From: CAWCWK01 sp963842125
Lineage (GTDB): Bacteria; Pseudomonadota; Alphaproteobacteria; Rhizobiales; CAWCWK01
Assembly (NCBI GenBank): GCA_963842125.1
Contig: CAWJFE010000005.1
Span: 186,001 to 250,000 of the forward strand
Length of the DNA: 64,000 nucleotides
Direction: 5' to 3'
Numbering within the stretch: the stretch's first letter is position 1; each line of letters starts with the position of its first letter. Both the position numbers and the translations under genes were made by a program. Positions 17,509 through 25,736 of the stretch are shown here, one piece after another. The notes under the pieces are model-generated. The model was given only the letters and a program-made list of their open reading frames with translations. It ran no database searches and was not told the DNA's origin.

Positions 17509-18779
17509 CGCTGGCGATCGTCGGCATCGCGTGGCTGGTCTTCGTCCTTGTCGGCGTGCCCATCGGGGTCGCGATGATCTTCGTCTCTATGGGCTATTTC
17601 TATTACACCGGCATGGGCATCAGCTTCGCCATGCAGCGAATGGTGGACGGGCTGAACAGCTTCCCACTGCTCGCCGTGCCGCTCTTCATCCTCGCTGCCG
17701 GGGTGCTGAACTCCGCCGGGATCACCAATCATCTCTTCGGCTTCGCGCGCAGCCTGGTCGGACATGTGACGGGTGGGCTCGGCCACGTCAACGTGCTGGC
17801 CTCGCTCTTCTTCTCCGGCATGTCCGGCTCGGCGCTGGCCGATGCGGGCGGCTTGGGCAAGATGGAGATCGAGGCCATGCGCGAGGCGGGCTACGACGAT
17901 GATTTCGCCGGCGCCGTCACCGCCGCGTCTTCGATGATCGGCCCGCTCGTGCCGCCCTCGATCACCATGGTGCTCTACGGCGTGATCGCGAACGTCTCGA
18001 TCGGCAAGCTCTTCCTCGGGGGGATCGTGCCGGGCTTTCTGTGCGCGGCGGCCTTGATGGTTATGGTCTGGTTCATCGCCCGCAAGCGCGACTACCCTAC
18101 CGATCCGCGCCACAGCGCGGGCGAGATCGGGGCGCTGTTCGTCAAGTCCCTGCCGGCGCTGATGACGCCGGTCGTCATCGTCGGCGGCATCTTCTCGGGG
18201 CTCTTCTCGCCCACCGAGGCGGCCGCGATCACGGTGCTCTATGCCATCCTGATCGATCTCGTATTCTATCGCGAGCTGACCTTCCGGCGGCTCGGCGATG
18301 CAATCTACGACACGACCGCGACCGCCGCTTCGATCGCGACCATCGTCGCCGGCGTCAGCCTGTTGAGCTTCATCATGGCGCGCGAACAGGCGGCCCAGGA
18401 GATCGCGACCGTCTTCCTGTCGATAGCCGACGGCCCGCTCACCTTCCTGATCGCCGTCAATTTGATGATCTTCGTGCTGGGCTGCTTCATCGAGGCGCTC
18501 GTGATCCTGCTGGTCGTCGTGCCGATCCTCGTGCCGGTCGCCATGGGTTTCGGCATCGACCCCGTGCAGTTCGGCATCATCACGGTCCTGAACCTGATGA
18601 TCTCGATCCTGACGCCGCCCATGGGCATGGCCCTCTTCGTCGTCGCGCAGGTCGGAAACATCCCGTACCAGAGGCTGGCACGCGCGATCCTGCCCTGGCT
18701 CGTTCCCCCCATCGTCGTGCTGATCCTGGTCTGCACCTTTCCGATCCTATCGACGGGCCTGCCGAGCCTGATGGACTGA
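17505..18779 (+). CDS. siaM: TRAP transporter large permease (DctM/SiaM)
   Basis: 424 residues, about twelve membrane segments. It has the DctM signatures PLFILAAGVLNSAGIT, GMSGSALADAGGLGKMEIEA and SSMIGPLVPPSITMVLYG (the first reentrant hairpin with Na+-site prolines), and LTPPMGMALFVVAQ near the C-terminus. Start GTG 17505 overlaps the siaQ stop; a longer upstream reading is the siaQ gene in another frame. Na+-coupled uptake of the acid bound by the adjacent SiaP. Confidence 0.9.
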   Translation: MTLAIVGIAWLVFVLVGVPIGVAMIFVSMGYFYYTGMGISFAMQRMVDGLNSFPLLAVPLFILAAGVLNSAGITNHLFGFARSLVGHVTGGLGHVNVLASLFFSGMSGSALADAGGLGKMEIEAMREAGYDDDFAGAVTAASSMIGPLVPPSITMVLYGVIANVSIGKLFLGGIVPGFLCAAALMVMVWFIARKRDYPTDPRHSAGEIGALFVKSLPALMTPVVIVGGIFSGLFSPTEAAAITVLYAILIDLVFYRELTFRRLGDAIYDTTATAASIATIVAGVSLLSFIMAREQAAQEIATVFLSIADGPLTFLIAVNLMIFVLGCFIEALVILLVVVPILVPVAMGFGIDPVQFGIITVLNLMISILTPPMGMALFVVAQVGNIPYQRLARAILPWLVPPIVVLILVCTFPILSTGLPSLMD

Positions 18780-18783
18780 CGCG

Positions 18784-19467
18784 ATGAGCCTCGATGCCTT
18801 GCGCGGCGGGCTCGTCGTGTCCTGCCAGCCGGTCGATGGCGGCCCGATGGATCGCCCCGATATCGTCGCCGCCATGGCCGCTGCCGCCGTGGCGGGCGGG
18901 GCGAGGGGGCTGCGGATCGAAGGCGTGGCGAACCTCGCCGCCGTGCGGGCCAGCGTGTCCGGTCCGATCATAGCCCTCGTCAAGCGCGACCTCGGCGACA
19001 GCCCCGTGCGCATCACGCCCCACGTCGCGGATGTCCTGGCGCTAGTCGCCGCCGGCGCCGACATCATCGCCTATGACGCGACCGACCGGTCGCGCCCGGA
19101 GACGACGACCGCGATCATCTCCGCGATCCGCGAGGCGGGCGCGCTGGCCATGGCCGATTGCGCGACCCTCGCCGACGGGCGGCGGGCCATGGATGAAGGC
19201 GCCGCGATCCTCGGCACTACGCTGTCGGGCTACACGGCCGAGACCGCGGACCGATCGGGCGGCATCGATACCGACCTGATCCGCGCGTTCCGCGATCTGG
19301 GCACGTTCGTGATGGCCGAGGGGCGGGTGAACACGCCCGAGCTTGCCGGCGAGGCGATGAGGGCTGGGGCGGATGCCGTCACCGTCGGCACCGCGCTGAC
19401 GCGGCTGGAACACGTCACCGGCTGGTTCCGCAGCGCCGTCGCGCAGGCGGTCGATGCTGAGCGATGA
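18784..19467 (+). CDS. nanE: N-acetylmannosamine-6-phosphate 2-epimerase
   Basis: 227-residue TIM barrel. NanE features: GGLVVSCQPVDGGPMDRPD at the N-terminus, LRIEGVANLAAVR, the catalytic Lys in IIALVKRDLGDSPVRITPH, ADIIAYDATDRSRP, MADCATLADGRRA, GTTLSGYT and EGRVNTPE. It converts ManNAc-6-P to GlcNAc-6-P, the step after kinase NanK. The start is 4 bases after siaM and the stop overlaps nanK (ATGA). Confidence 0.9.
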   Translation: MSLDALRGGLVVSCQPVDGGPMDRPDIVAAMAAAAVAGGARGLRIEGVANLAAVRASVSGPIIALVKRDLGDSPVRITPHVADVLALVAAGADIIAYDATDRSRPETTTAIISAIREAGALAMADCATLADGRRAMDEGAAILGTTLSGYTAETADRSGGIDTDLIRAFRDLGTFVMAEGRVNTPELAGEAMRAGADAVTVGTALTRLEHVTGWFRSAVAQAVDAER

Positions 19468-20402
19468 ACGATCTTCCACGCACGGCGCTGACCGGCTTTG
19501 CCGCCGATCTGGGTGGCACCAAGACGGCTGCCGCACGCATCGAGCACGGCGTCGTCGTCGAGCGTCTCGTGGCGCCGACCGACGGCTCGGCCGACCCCGA
19601 GGCGCAGATCGCGGTCATCCGCACGCTTCTGAACCGGCTCGGACATAGCCAAGGCGCACCGCTCGGCGTGGCCGTCACGGGACGGGTCGACGGGGCAGGG
19701 GCCTGGCATGCGGTCAACGAAGGCACGCTGGCCGCCATCCGGGGATTTCCCCTGGAAGGCGCCCTGGTGCGCGGCCTCGGTGCCGCGACCTGCCTGAACG
19801 ACGCCGCCGCCGCCGCCTTCGCCGAGGGGCTCTTCGGGGCCGGACGCTCCAGCGACAACTTCGCCTATCTCACCGTGTCGACCGGCGTTGGCGGCGGATT
19901 GGTGATGGCCGATCGTCTGGTGTCGAGCGCCAACGGCCTGGCCGGACACATCGGTTTCGTCTCCAGCAGCCACGCTTCCGGCCCGTGCGGTAGCGGGCGC
20001 ATGGCGACGGTCGAGAGCATTGCGGGAGGGCGCGCCATCGCGGCTGCCGCTGCCGCGTCTGGTCACGAAGGCATGGACGCTCGCGCCGTCTTCGCCGCCG
20101 CCGATGAGGGGCAAGACTGGGCCAGCCGGATCATCGCCATCTCGGCCGATGCCATCGCGATCCTGATCGGCGACCTGACGGCAATCCTGGGCCTCGACAC
20201 GGTAGCGATGGGCGGAAGCATAGGCCTCGCACGCGGCTACCTCGACCGTGTGCGACTGACGTCCAGCGAGGAACCGAAGCTGTTCCGCCCCCGCCTCGTT
20301 GCCGCCGAGCTTGGCCATGATGCACCGCTGATCGGCGCGCTGGCCGCACATATGAGGAAGAACACACCGAAGGTAACATCGCAGAGGCCATCCACGGTGT
20401 GA
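19464..20402 (+). CDS. nanK: ROK-family kinase, N-acetylmannosamine kinase
   Basis: 312-residue ROK sugar kinase: ATP phosphate loop FAADLGGTKTAAARI (about 13-27), catalytic region CLNDAAAAAFAEGLFG with the base Asp, TVSTGVGGGLV, and NGLAGHIGFVS with the hexosamine-contacting His. The zinc motif of ROK proteins (CxCGxxGCxE) is reduced to GPCGSGRMATVES, leaving only one Cys. Overlap with nanE and the sialic acid context make ManNAc kinase the natural call. Confidence 0.85.
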   Translation: MNDLPRTALTGFAADLGGTKTAAARIEHGVVVERLVAPTDGSADPEAQIAVIRTLLNRLGHSQGAPLGVAVTGRVDGAGAWHAVNEGTLAAIRGFPLEGALVRGLGAATCLNDAAAAAFAEGLFGAGRSSDNFAYLTVSTGVGGGLVMADRLVSSANGLAGHIGFVSSSHASGPCGSGRMATVESIAGGRAIAAAAAASGHEGMDARAVFAAADEGQDWASRIIAISADAIAILIGDLTAILGLDTVAMGGSIGLARGYLDRVRLTSSEEPKLFRPRLVAAELGHDAPLIGALAAHMRKNTPKVTSQRPSTV

Positions 20403-20421
20403 GGTGTGACCTGGTGGGACT

Positions 20422-20451
20422 CCACCGATGACGGTGGCGCTTCGTCGTTTT
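20422..20451 (+). terminator. Candidate rho-independent terminator after nanK
   Basis: CCACCG-ATGA-CGGTGG (20422-20437) is a perfect 6-bp stem with a 4-base loop, followed after ten bases by TTTT (20448-20451). It lies 20 bases after the nanK stop. The distance from stem to T-run makes it a weak example. Confidence 0.4.
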
Positions 20452-20590
20452 GAGTAAATCTCAGACGGCGGCGTCCTACCGGCCCCGCCGCTGCGACGAG
20501 GCGCGTCGGATAGGCCCCTTCATGTCCGCCCGCACCATTCCTTCGCATTCGAACTGGTTCGGGTGAACGGAGCCCGTGCGATCTACGGCC

Positions 20591-21085
20591 CTAACGCAGC
20601 GTCGGTACCGAAAGCCGCAGCACTCCGGCCATCAGCAGGTAGAACCCGAAGATCAGCACGGCGCCGGCGAGAACGTGCAGCGCAATCGCCTTCGGGCTCA
20701 TCCGTTCGCGCCGGGCCAGAAGGGCCAGCGCCGCGCAGCCAACGGCGGCGCAGAGGACGAAGCCGAGGGGTTTCAGCAGCCAGGCCCAGGCGAGGAGGAT
20801 GACGCTCGTGCCGAGAAAGCGGAGCGCCACGCCTTGACGGCCTCCCGAGGGCAGTGAGACTGGCAATTCCGGTTCGGCAACGGCGATCGCCTGGCCTTTG
20901 CGCGCCGCCATAAGCGCACGAATGAGGAGGAGCGCGGCGGCGATGAGCAGCGTCACGGCCGCCGTCGTCGGAAAGACCGAGCCGAGTGCCGACATGCTGG
21001 CCGTGCCGAGAAGGGCGTAGAGGCCGACGATGGCGGCGAGCACGCAGGCCGCGATGGCCGATATGATCGGTCGTTCGGTCGTCAC
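20591..21085 (-). CDS. tctB: Tripartite tricarboxylate transporter small subunit TctB
   Basis: 164 residues, four predicted membrane segments in the usual TctB arrangement: an N-terminal helix, a short periplasmic segment around SMSALGSVFPTTAAV, a charged cytoplasmic loop and two C-terminal helices (WAWLLKPLGFVLCAAVG). Start GTG 21083-21085 overlaps the tctA stop as GTGA. Partner of TctA in Na+/H+-driven uptake of carboxylates. Confidence 0.83.
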   Translation of the reverse strand: MTTERPIISAIAACVLAAIVGLYALLGTASMSALGSVFPTTAAVTLLIAAALLLIRALMAARKGQAIAVAEPELPVSLPSGGRQGVALRFLGTSVILLAWAWLLKPLGFVLCAAVGCAALALLARRERMSPKAIALHVLAGAVLIFGFYLLMAGVLRLSVPTLR

Positions 21086-22602
21086 GGCCTCGCCCCCATC
21101 ACCGGTTCGCGCTTTCGTCGCCGTGCAGCGAGCCAGCCGGACAGCGGTGGCCAGACCAACGTCAGGATCGTGAAGGCGATGATGGCGAGCGAGATCGGAT
21201 TGGAGAAGAAGTACCGGACGACCGAGCCCTGCGCATTGCCGATCAGGTAGCCCTGCACGAAGCCGGCCTCCGCGATCGGCCCCAAGATGAGGCCGAGGAC
21301 GATCGGCGATGCCTCGAAGCCGATCCGCGCGATCAGCCATCCGATAATGCCGAGGATCGCCATTATGAGAACGTGGATGACGTTGGATTCGATCGCATAG
21401 GCGCCGATGACGGTGAGAAGCGCGATGGCCGGCACCAGCGCCGTCTTCGGCGTCGCGATGATGAGGCGGAAGGCGTAGCGCCCGACGACGAGACCGACGG
21501 GCAGCATCATCAGCGTGCCGATGATGAGGCCGAAGACGAAGGTGAAGACGATGTCGCCCTGCGTCTGAAAGAGCTGCGGTCCGGTGCGGATGCCCTGGAC
21601 GAGGAGCGCGCCGAGGATGATGGCGTCGGGCGGCGTGCCCGGAATGCCGAGGACGAGCGTGGGGATGAAGCCGCCCCCGACGGTCGCCGAATTGGCGCTC
21701 TCCGACGCGATGACGCCGTCCGTCGCGCCCTTGCCGAATTCGTCGCGCTGGGGCGACGTGCGCCGCGCTTCTGAATAGGCGACGAGGCCCGCGATCGATC
21801 CGCCGGCGGCCGGCAGGATGCCGATGGCGGTGCCGATGACCGACGAGCGGATCACGTTGAACTTCGAGCGCCACATGAGGCCCGCCGCCTCCAGGAAGCG
21901 GAAGCCCTTGACCTGCTCGGCCCGCCGCTCCAGGTGCGCCTCGTCGCGAATGACGAGATCGATCAGGACCGGAATGCAGTAGAGGCCGATGAGAGCCGGA
22001 ATGATCGCGATGCCGCCGAGGAGGTGCACCGAGCCGAACGTGTAGCGAATGTCGCCGCCGACGACGGCCGACCCCATGGTCGAGAGCAGAAGCCCTAGGC
22101 AGCCGCCCATGAGGCCAAGAAGCGTATTGCCCTTGGAGAGCGTCGCGATCAGCGAGAGGCCGAAGATGGCCAGCCAGAAATATTCCACCGGCCCGAACTT
22201 CAGCGCGATCGTCGAGAGCGGCGGCGCGAGAAAGAGAAGCGCGATGGCCCCGACCAGGCCGCCGACGACGGAGGCGATGCAGGAGATCGTGACCGCGAGA
22301 TCGCCATCCCCCTTCTTGGCGAGCGGAAAGCCGTCCATGGCCGTCGCGATGGCGGCCGGCGTGCCGGGGGTGTTGACGAGAATGGCGGAATAGGCACCGC
22401 CATAGATCGCGCCCGTATAGACCGCGCCGAGCGCTATGAGGCCCGACGCCGGGTCCATCGTGAAGGTGAAGGGGACCAGCACGGCGACGGCCATCGTCGC
22501 CGAGAGGCCTGGCAAGGCGCCGATGAGCGTACCGGCCAGCACGCCGCCAAAGGCGAGCAAGAGGTTGTAGGGCCCGAGGGCCGCGATCAAGGCGTCGAGC
22601 AC
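21082..22602 (-). CDS. tctA: Tripartite tricarboxylate transporter large permease TctA
   Basis: About 506 residues, twelve or so membrane segments. Signatures: LAGTLIGALPGLSATMAVAV (first re-entrant region), YGGAYSAILVNTPGTPAAIA (the conserved ILxNxPGTP motif), and FIPTLVLGIPGTPPDAIILG (the second copy). GTG 22600-22602 (VLDALIAALGPYNLL) matches the usual TctA N-terminus; an ATG at 22680 would add 26 Pro/His-rich residues not seen in the family and lacks a ribosome-binding site. Confidence 0.88.
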   Translation of the reverse strand: MLDALIAALGPYNLLLAFGGVLAGTLIGALPGLSATMAVAVLVPFTFTMDPASGLIALGAVYTGAIYGGAYSAILVNTPGTPAAIATAMDGFPLAKKGDGDLAVTISCIASVVGGLVGAIALLFLAPPLSTIALKFGPVEYFWLAIFGLSLIATLSKGNTLLGLMGGCLGLLLSTMGSAVVGGDIRYTFGSVHLLGGIAIIPALIGLYCIPVLIDLVIRDEAHLERRAEQVKGFRFLEAAGLMWRSKFNVIRSSVIGTAIGILPAAGGSIAGLVAYSEARRTSPQRDEFGKGATDGVIASESANSATVGGGFIPTLVLGIPGTPPDAIILGALLVQGIRTGPQLFQTQGDIVFTFVFGLIIGTLMMLPVGLVVGRYAFRLIIATPKTALVPAIALLTVIGAYAIESNVIHVLIMAILGIIGWLIARIGFEASPIVLGLILGPIAEAGFVQGYLIGNAQGSVVRYFFSNPISLAIIAFTILTLVWPPLSGWLAARRRKREPVMGARP

Positions 22603-22730
22603 GGTGTGCCATTTCCCCAAAATGCCGCTCGGAACCGGCGCGGCGGGCCGATGGTGACCCCGCCCGATCTCTGCGGCCATGGCGCGACGCCTGCGAGGCG
22701 CCGCGCCGCTGTCAACACGAACCCACCGGG

Positions 22731-23696
22731 CTAGTTGCCCTTCAGGATCTCCAGACCGGAGGCGTATTCGGCACGCCGGTCGGCGAGGAACTGATCGACG
22801 TCACCCTCGGGGATGTCGGTGACGACGTAGCCGTTCTCCTCCAGTTGCGCGCGGAACTCCGGCTTGGCGTTGATCTCGCCGATGATGTCGGAGAGGCGCT
22901 GGCGCACGCCGTCCGGCGTTCCGGCCGGCACCGTCACGCCGCGATAGGCACCGGCGACGTAGTCGAAGCCGAGCTCCTTGAAGGTCGGCACGTCCGGATA
23001 GGCCGGCACGCGCTCTTCTGTGGCAATGGCGAGCACGCGGACCTGATCACCCGCCTTGATGCCTTGCGTGGTGTAGCTCATCGCGGCGCCGACCTGTCCG
23101 CCAAGGAGCGCGGCCATCGAGGGCGAGGAGCCGGCGAAGGGAATGTAGGTCACGTCCGCACCCGCCATCTCCTCGAAGCGCACGGCGGCCAGATGGTTGG
23201 CCGAGTTCGTGCCCGAGCCCGCCATCGTCAATGCACCGGGATTCTCGGCCGCGAAATCGATGACGTCCTGCAGCGTCTGAAAGTCGCTGTCGGCGCGTAC
23301 CAGCACGGCGTCGGGCGTGTAATGGAAGACGTAGACGGGTTTGACGTCCTCTGTCTGGTAGCCGACTTCGCTGATCGCCGGCTGCAGGATGGCGTGCGGG
23401 AAGTTGACGTTGGCGATCGTGTAGCCGTCCGGGTCGGATTGGCCGAGCTGGCTCCAGGCGGTCGCGCCGCCGGCGCCCGGCTTGTACTGGATGACGACGT
23501 CTTGGCCGGCCACGTCGGCGAAATACTGCTCCTGGTAGCGTGCCGTCACGTCCGACTCGCCGCCCGGGTTGTAGGGGATGATGTAGGTGATCGGCTTCGA
23601 TGGATAATCGCCATGGCCGTCGGCCATTGCCGGGGTCGTGAGGGCGCCGGCCAGTGCGATGGCGCTCGTGACGGCGAGAAGTGTTCTGCGGTTCAT
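22731..23696 (-). CDS. tctC: Tripartite tricarboxylate transporter substrate-binding protein TctC/Bug
   Basis: 321-residue Bug-family periplasmic protein with a Sec signal (MNRRTLLAVTSAIALAGALT, cut near PAMA-DG). Bug features: DYPSKPITYIIPYNPGGESD (carboxylate-binding first loop), VVIQYKPGAGGATAWSQLGQ (second loop), and YPDVPTFKELGFDYVAGAYR (late conserved block). It heads tctCBA; divergent from a LysR gene that probably regulates it. Ligands of the family include citrate, tartrate, nicotinate and other small carboxylates. Confidence 0.88.
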   Translation of the reverse strand: MNRRTLLAVTSAIALAGALTTPAMADGHGDYPSKPITYIIPYNPGGESDVTARYQEQYFADVAGQDVVIQYKPGAGGATAWSQLGQSDPDGYTIANVNFPHAILQPAISEVGYQTEDVKPVYVFHYTPDAVLVRADSDFQTLQDVIDFAAENPGALTMAGSGTNSANHLAAVRFEEMAGADVTYIPFAGSSPSMAALLGGQVGAAMSYTTQGIKAGDQVRVLAIATEERVPAYPDVPTFKELGFDYVAGAYRGVTVPAGTPDGVRQRLSDIIGEINAKPEFRAQLEENGYVVTDIPEGDVDQFLADRRAEYASGLEILKGN

Positions 23697-23870
23697 CGGT
23701 CTTAGGTCCTCCCTGGACGATTGGGGGCGGCGGGCGGGTTTGGCCCCACCGCGCGCACGCCGTCATGGCGCTTGGGCTAGACGCTAACGGGCGTTGCCCC
23801 CGTGATTAATAGCGAATCTTTGAACAATGCGCGCTATGATCTCACGTCTCGCAATCTCGGGGAGGCGCGC

Positions 23871-24752
23871 GTGATCGAGTTGAAGCAGATGCGTATCTTC
23901 CTTGCGGTCGCGGAAGAGCTGCATTTCGGGCGCGCCGCCGAGCGCTTGCACATGGCGCAGCCGGCCCTTTCGGCTCAGGTCCGCTCGATGGAAGAACGGC
24001 TTGGCGTCGCGCTCTTCACGCGCACCACGCGCCGGGTCGCGCTCACCCGCACCGGCGAGGCCTTTCTGCCCGAGGCGCGCGCGACCATCGCGCAGGCCGA
24101 TGCCGCGACGCGGATCGCGCGGCAGGTCGCGGGCGAGAGTTCGGACCTCCTGAAGATCGCGGGCATCGATTCGGCCACGGCCGGCCTGTTGCCAAGCGTC
24201 ATTCGCGCCTTTCGCCGCGCCAACCCGAAGGTCGAGATCAGGGTGCAGGAAATGCTGTCGGGCCCTGGTCTGCACGGGTTGGAGCACAGGCAGTTCGACA
24301 TCGTCCTCGGGCGCGTCGCGCGAAAGGCCGAGCTCTTCGCGTCACGACATGTGCTGCGCGAGGACCTCGTCGCCGTTCTGCCGAGCGACCACCGGCTGGC
24401 GCGGCGTGAGGCGCTGACGCTGGAGGACATCGCGAACGAGCCGCTCGTCATGCCGGCCCGCGCGCATCGCCCGATCTTGACCAATGTCATCGAAGGCTGG
24501 TTCGCCAGCGGCGGCGCCGAGCCGCGCGTGCGGCAGGTCGCCAACGAGCGGCATATGATCGTCGCCATGGTCGCGGCCGGGCTCGGCATCTCGATCACGC
24601 CGGCCTGGGTCGCGAACTTCACGCGGGACGACGTGACCTACCTGCCGCTGATCGGCGCCCCCGTCGTCGACACCCATGCGCATTGGCGCCGCGACGAATC
24701 CTTTGCCGCCGTCGCCGCCTTTGTCGAACACCTGCCGGAGATCCATTCATAG
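23871..24752 (+). CDS. LysR-family transcriptional regulator
   Basis: 293 residues. N-terminal winged helix MRIFLAVAEELHFGRAAERL through SQMxQPALSAQ-type helix (HMAQPALSAQVRSMEERLGV) and a PBP-like effector domain. GTG 23871 with GGGGAGG 5 bases upstream gives the standard LysR start (VIELKQMRIF); upstream codons are open but not LysR-like. Divergent from tctC and upstream of the dehalogenase and tartrate/malate dehydrogenase genes, so it likely controls one or both sides. Confidence 0.86.
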   Translation: MIELKQMRIFLAVAEELHFGRAAERLHMAQPALSAQVRSMEERLGVALFTRTTRRVALTRTGEAFLPEARATIAQADAATRIARQVAGESSDLLKIAGIDSATAGLLPSVIRAFRRANPKVEIRVQEMLSGPGLHGLEHRQFDIVLGRVARKAELFASRHVLREDLVAVLPSDHRLARREALTLEDIANEPLVMPARAHRPILTNVIEGWFASGGAEPRVRQVANERHMIVAMVAAGLGISITPAWVANFTRDDVTYLPLIGAPVVDTHAHWRRDESFAAVAAFVEHLPEIHS

Positions 24753-24813
24753 CGTCCGACGATCAATCGTTGCGAATGGACGCGATCCGCACGCTCCGGC
24801 TACCCGTGTCAGC

Positions 24814-25704
24814 ATGTTCGACGGCTTCACCTCTTTCGATATCACGACCGAGACGCCGCATGGGGGCGCGACCATCCATGGGCGAATCGGCGGCCCGGAG
24901 GGGGCGCCGGGCGTTCTCCTGCTCCATGGTTATCCGCAGACCCACGTTCTCTGGCACCGCGTCGCGCCGCGTCTTGCGGAGCGCTACCGCGTCGTCTGCG
25001 TGGACCTGCGCGGCTATGGGCGCTCCTCCAAACCTCCGACGGACGCCGATCACGCCCCCTATTCCAAGCGCGAGATGGCATTCGACATGATAGAGGTCAT
25101 GGCCGCGCATGGGCTGGCGCGCTTCCACGTCGGCGCGCACGACCGGGGCGCGCGTGTCGCGCATCGCCTTGCCGCCGATCACCCAGGTGTCGTGCGCTCC
25201 CTCGCCCTCCTCGACATCGCGCCGACGCGCGAGATGTATGCCGCCACCGACGACGCCTTCGCACGCGCCTACTGGCACTGGTTCCTGCTGATCCAGCCTG
25301 CGCCCTTCCCGGAGCGGATGATCAACGCCGACCGCGAGGCCTATTGGCGCAAGAAATGCGGGTCGGGCTCGGCCGGCATGACGCCCTTCTCCGAGGAGGC
25401 GCTGGCGGACTATCTCGCCTGCTGGACCGAAGAGACCGTCCATGCCTCCTGCGAGGACTATCGCGCCGCCGCGACCATCGACATCGCCCATGACGATGCC
25501 GATGGCGACACCAAGATCGATTGCCCGCTCCTCGCGCTCTGGGGCGAGACGGGCGTCATCGAGCGCTGTTTCGATGCGCTCGAGCTGTGGCGGCGGCGCG
25601 CGACGAACGTGAGCGGCCACGCCTTGCCCGGAGGGCACTATCTCGCCGAAGAGCGGCCGGATGACGTAGCCAGGGCCTTCCTCGCACATTTCGACGCTGC
25701 CTGA
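24814..25704 (+). CDS. Fluoroacetate dehalogenase-type alpha/beta hydrolase
   Basis: 296 residues, DehH1/FAcD group. All diagnostic residues of fluoroacetate dehalogenase are in place: nucleophile D110 with carboxylate-binding R111 and R114 (HDRGARVAHR), acid D134 (LLDIAPTRE), the fluoride-binding H155-W156 pair (YWHWFLLIQP) with a Tyr at 216, and catalytic H275 (GGHYLAEE). The characterised enzyme RPA1163 uses D110, R111, R114, D134, H155, W156 and Y219, almost the same numbers. It would hydrolyse haloacetates to glycolate. Start ATG 24814; a 60-base gap follows the LysR gene. Defluorination versus chloroacetate preference cannot be told from sequence. Confidence 0.85.
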   Translation: MFDGFTSFDITTETPHGGATIHGRIGGPEGAPGVLLLHGYPQTHVLWHRVAPRLAERYRVVCVDLRGYGRSSKPPTDADHAPYSKREMAFDMIEVMAAHGLARFHVGAHDRGARVAHRLAADHPGVVRSLALLDIAPTREMYAATDDAFARAYWHWFLLIQPAPFPERMINADREAYWRKKCGSGSAGMTPFSEEALADYLACWTEETVHASCEDYRAAATIDIAHDDADGDTKIDCPLLALWGETGVIERCFDALELWRRRATNVSGHALPGGHYLAEERPDDVARAFLAHFDAA

Positions 25705-25736
25705 TCTTTTCCTCGACCCACACGAAAGCATCCCCA

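Noticed and set aside
20591..22612. A continuous 673-codon reading on minus across tctA and into tctB
   Set aside because: Its first 500 codons are an arginine/histidine-rich alternative frame of tctA; only the last 164 codons are the real tctB.
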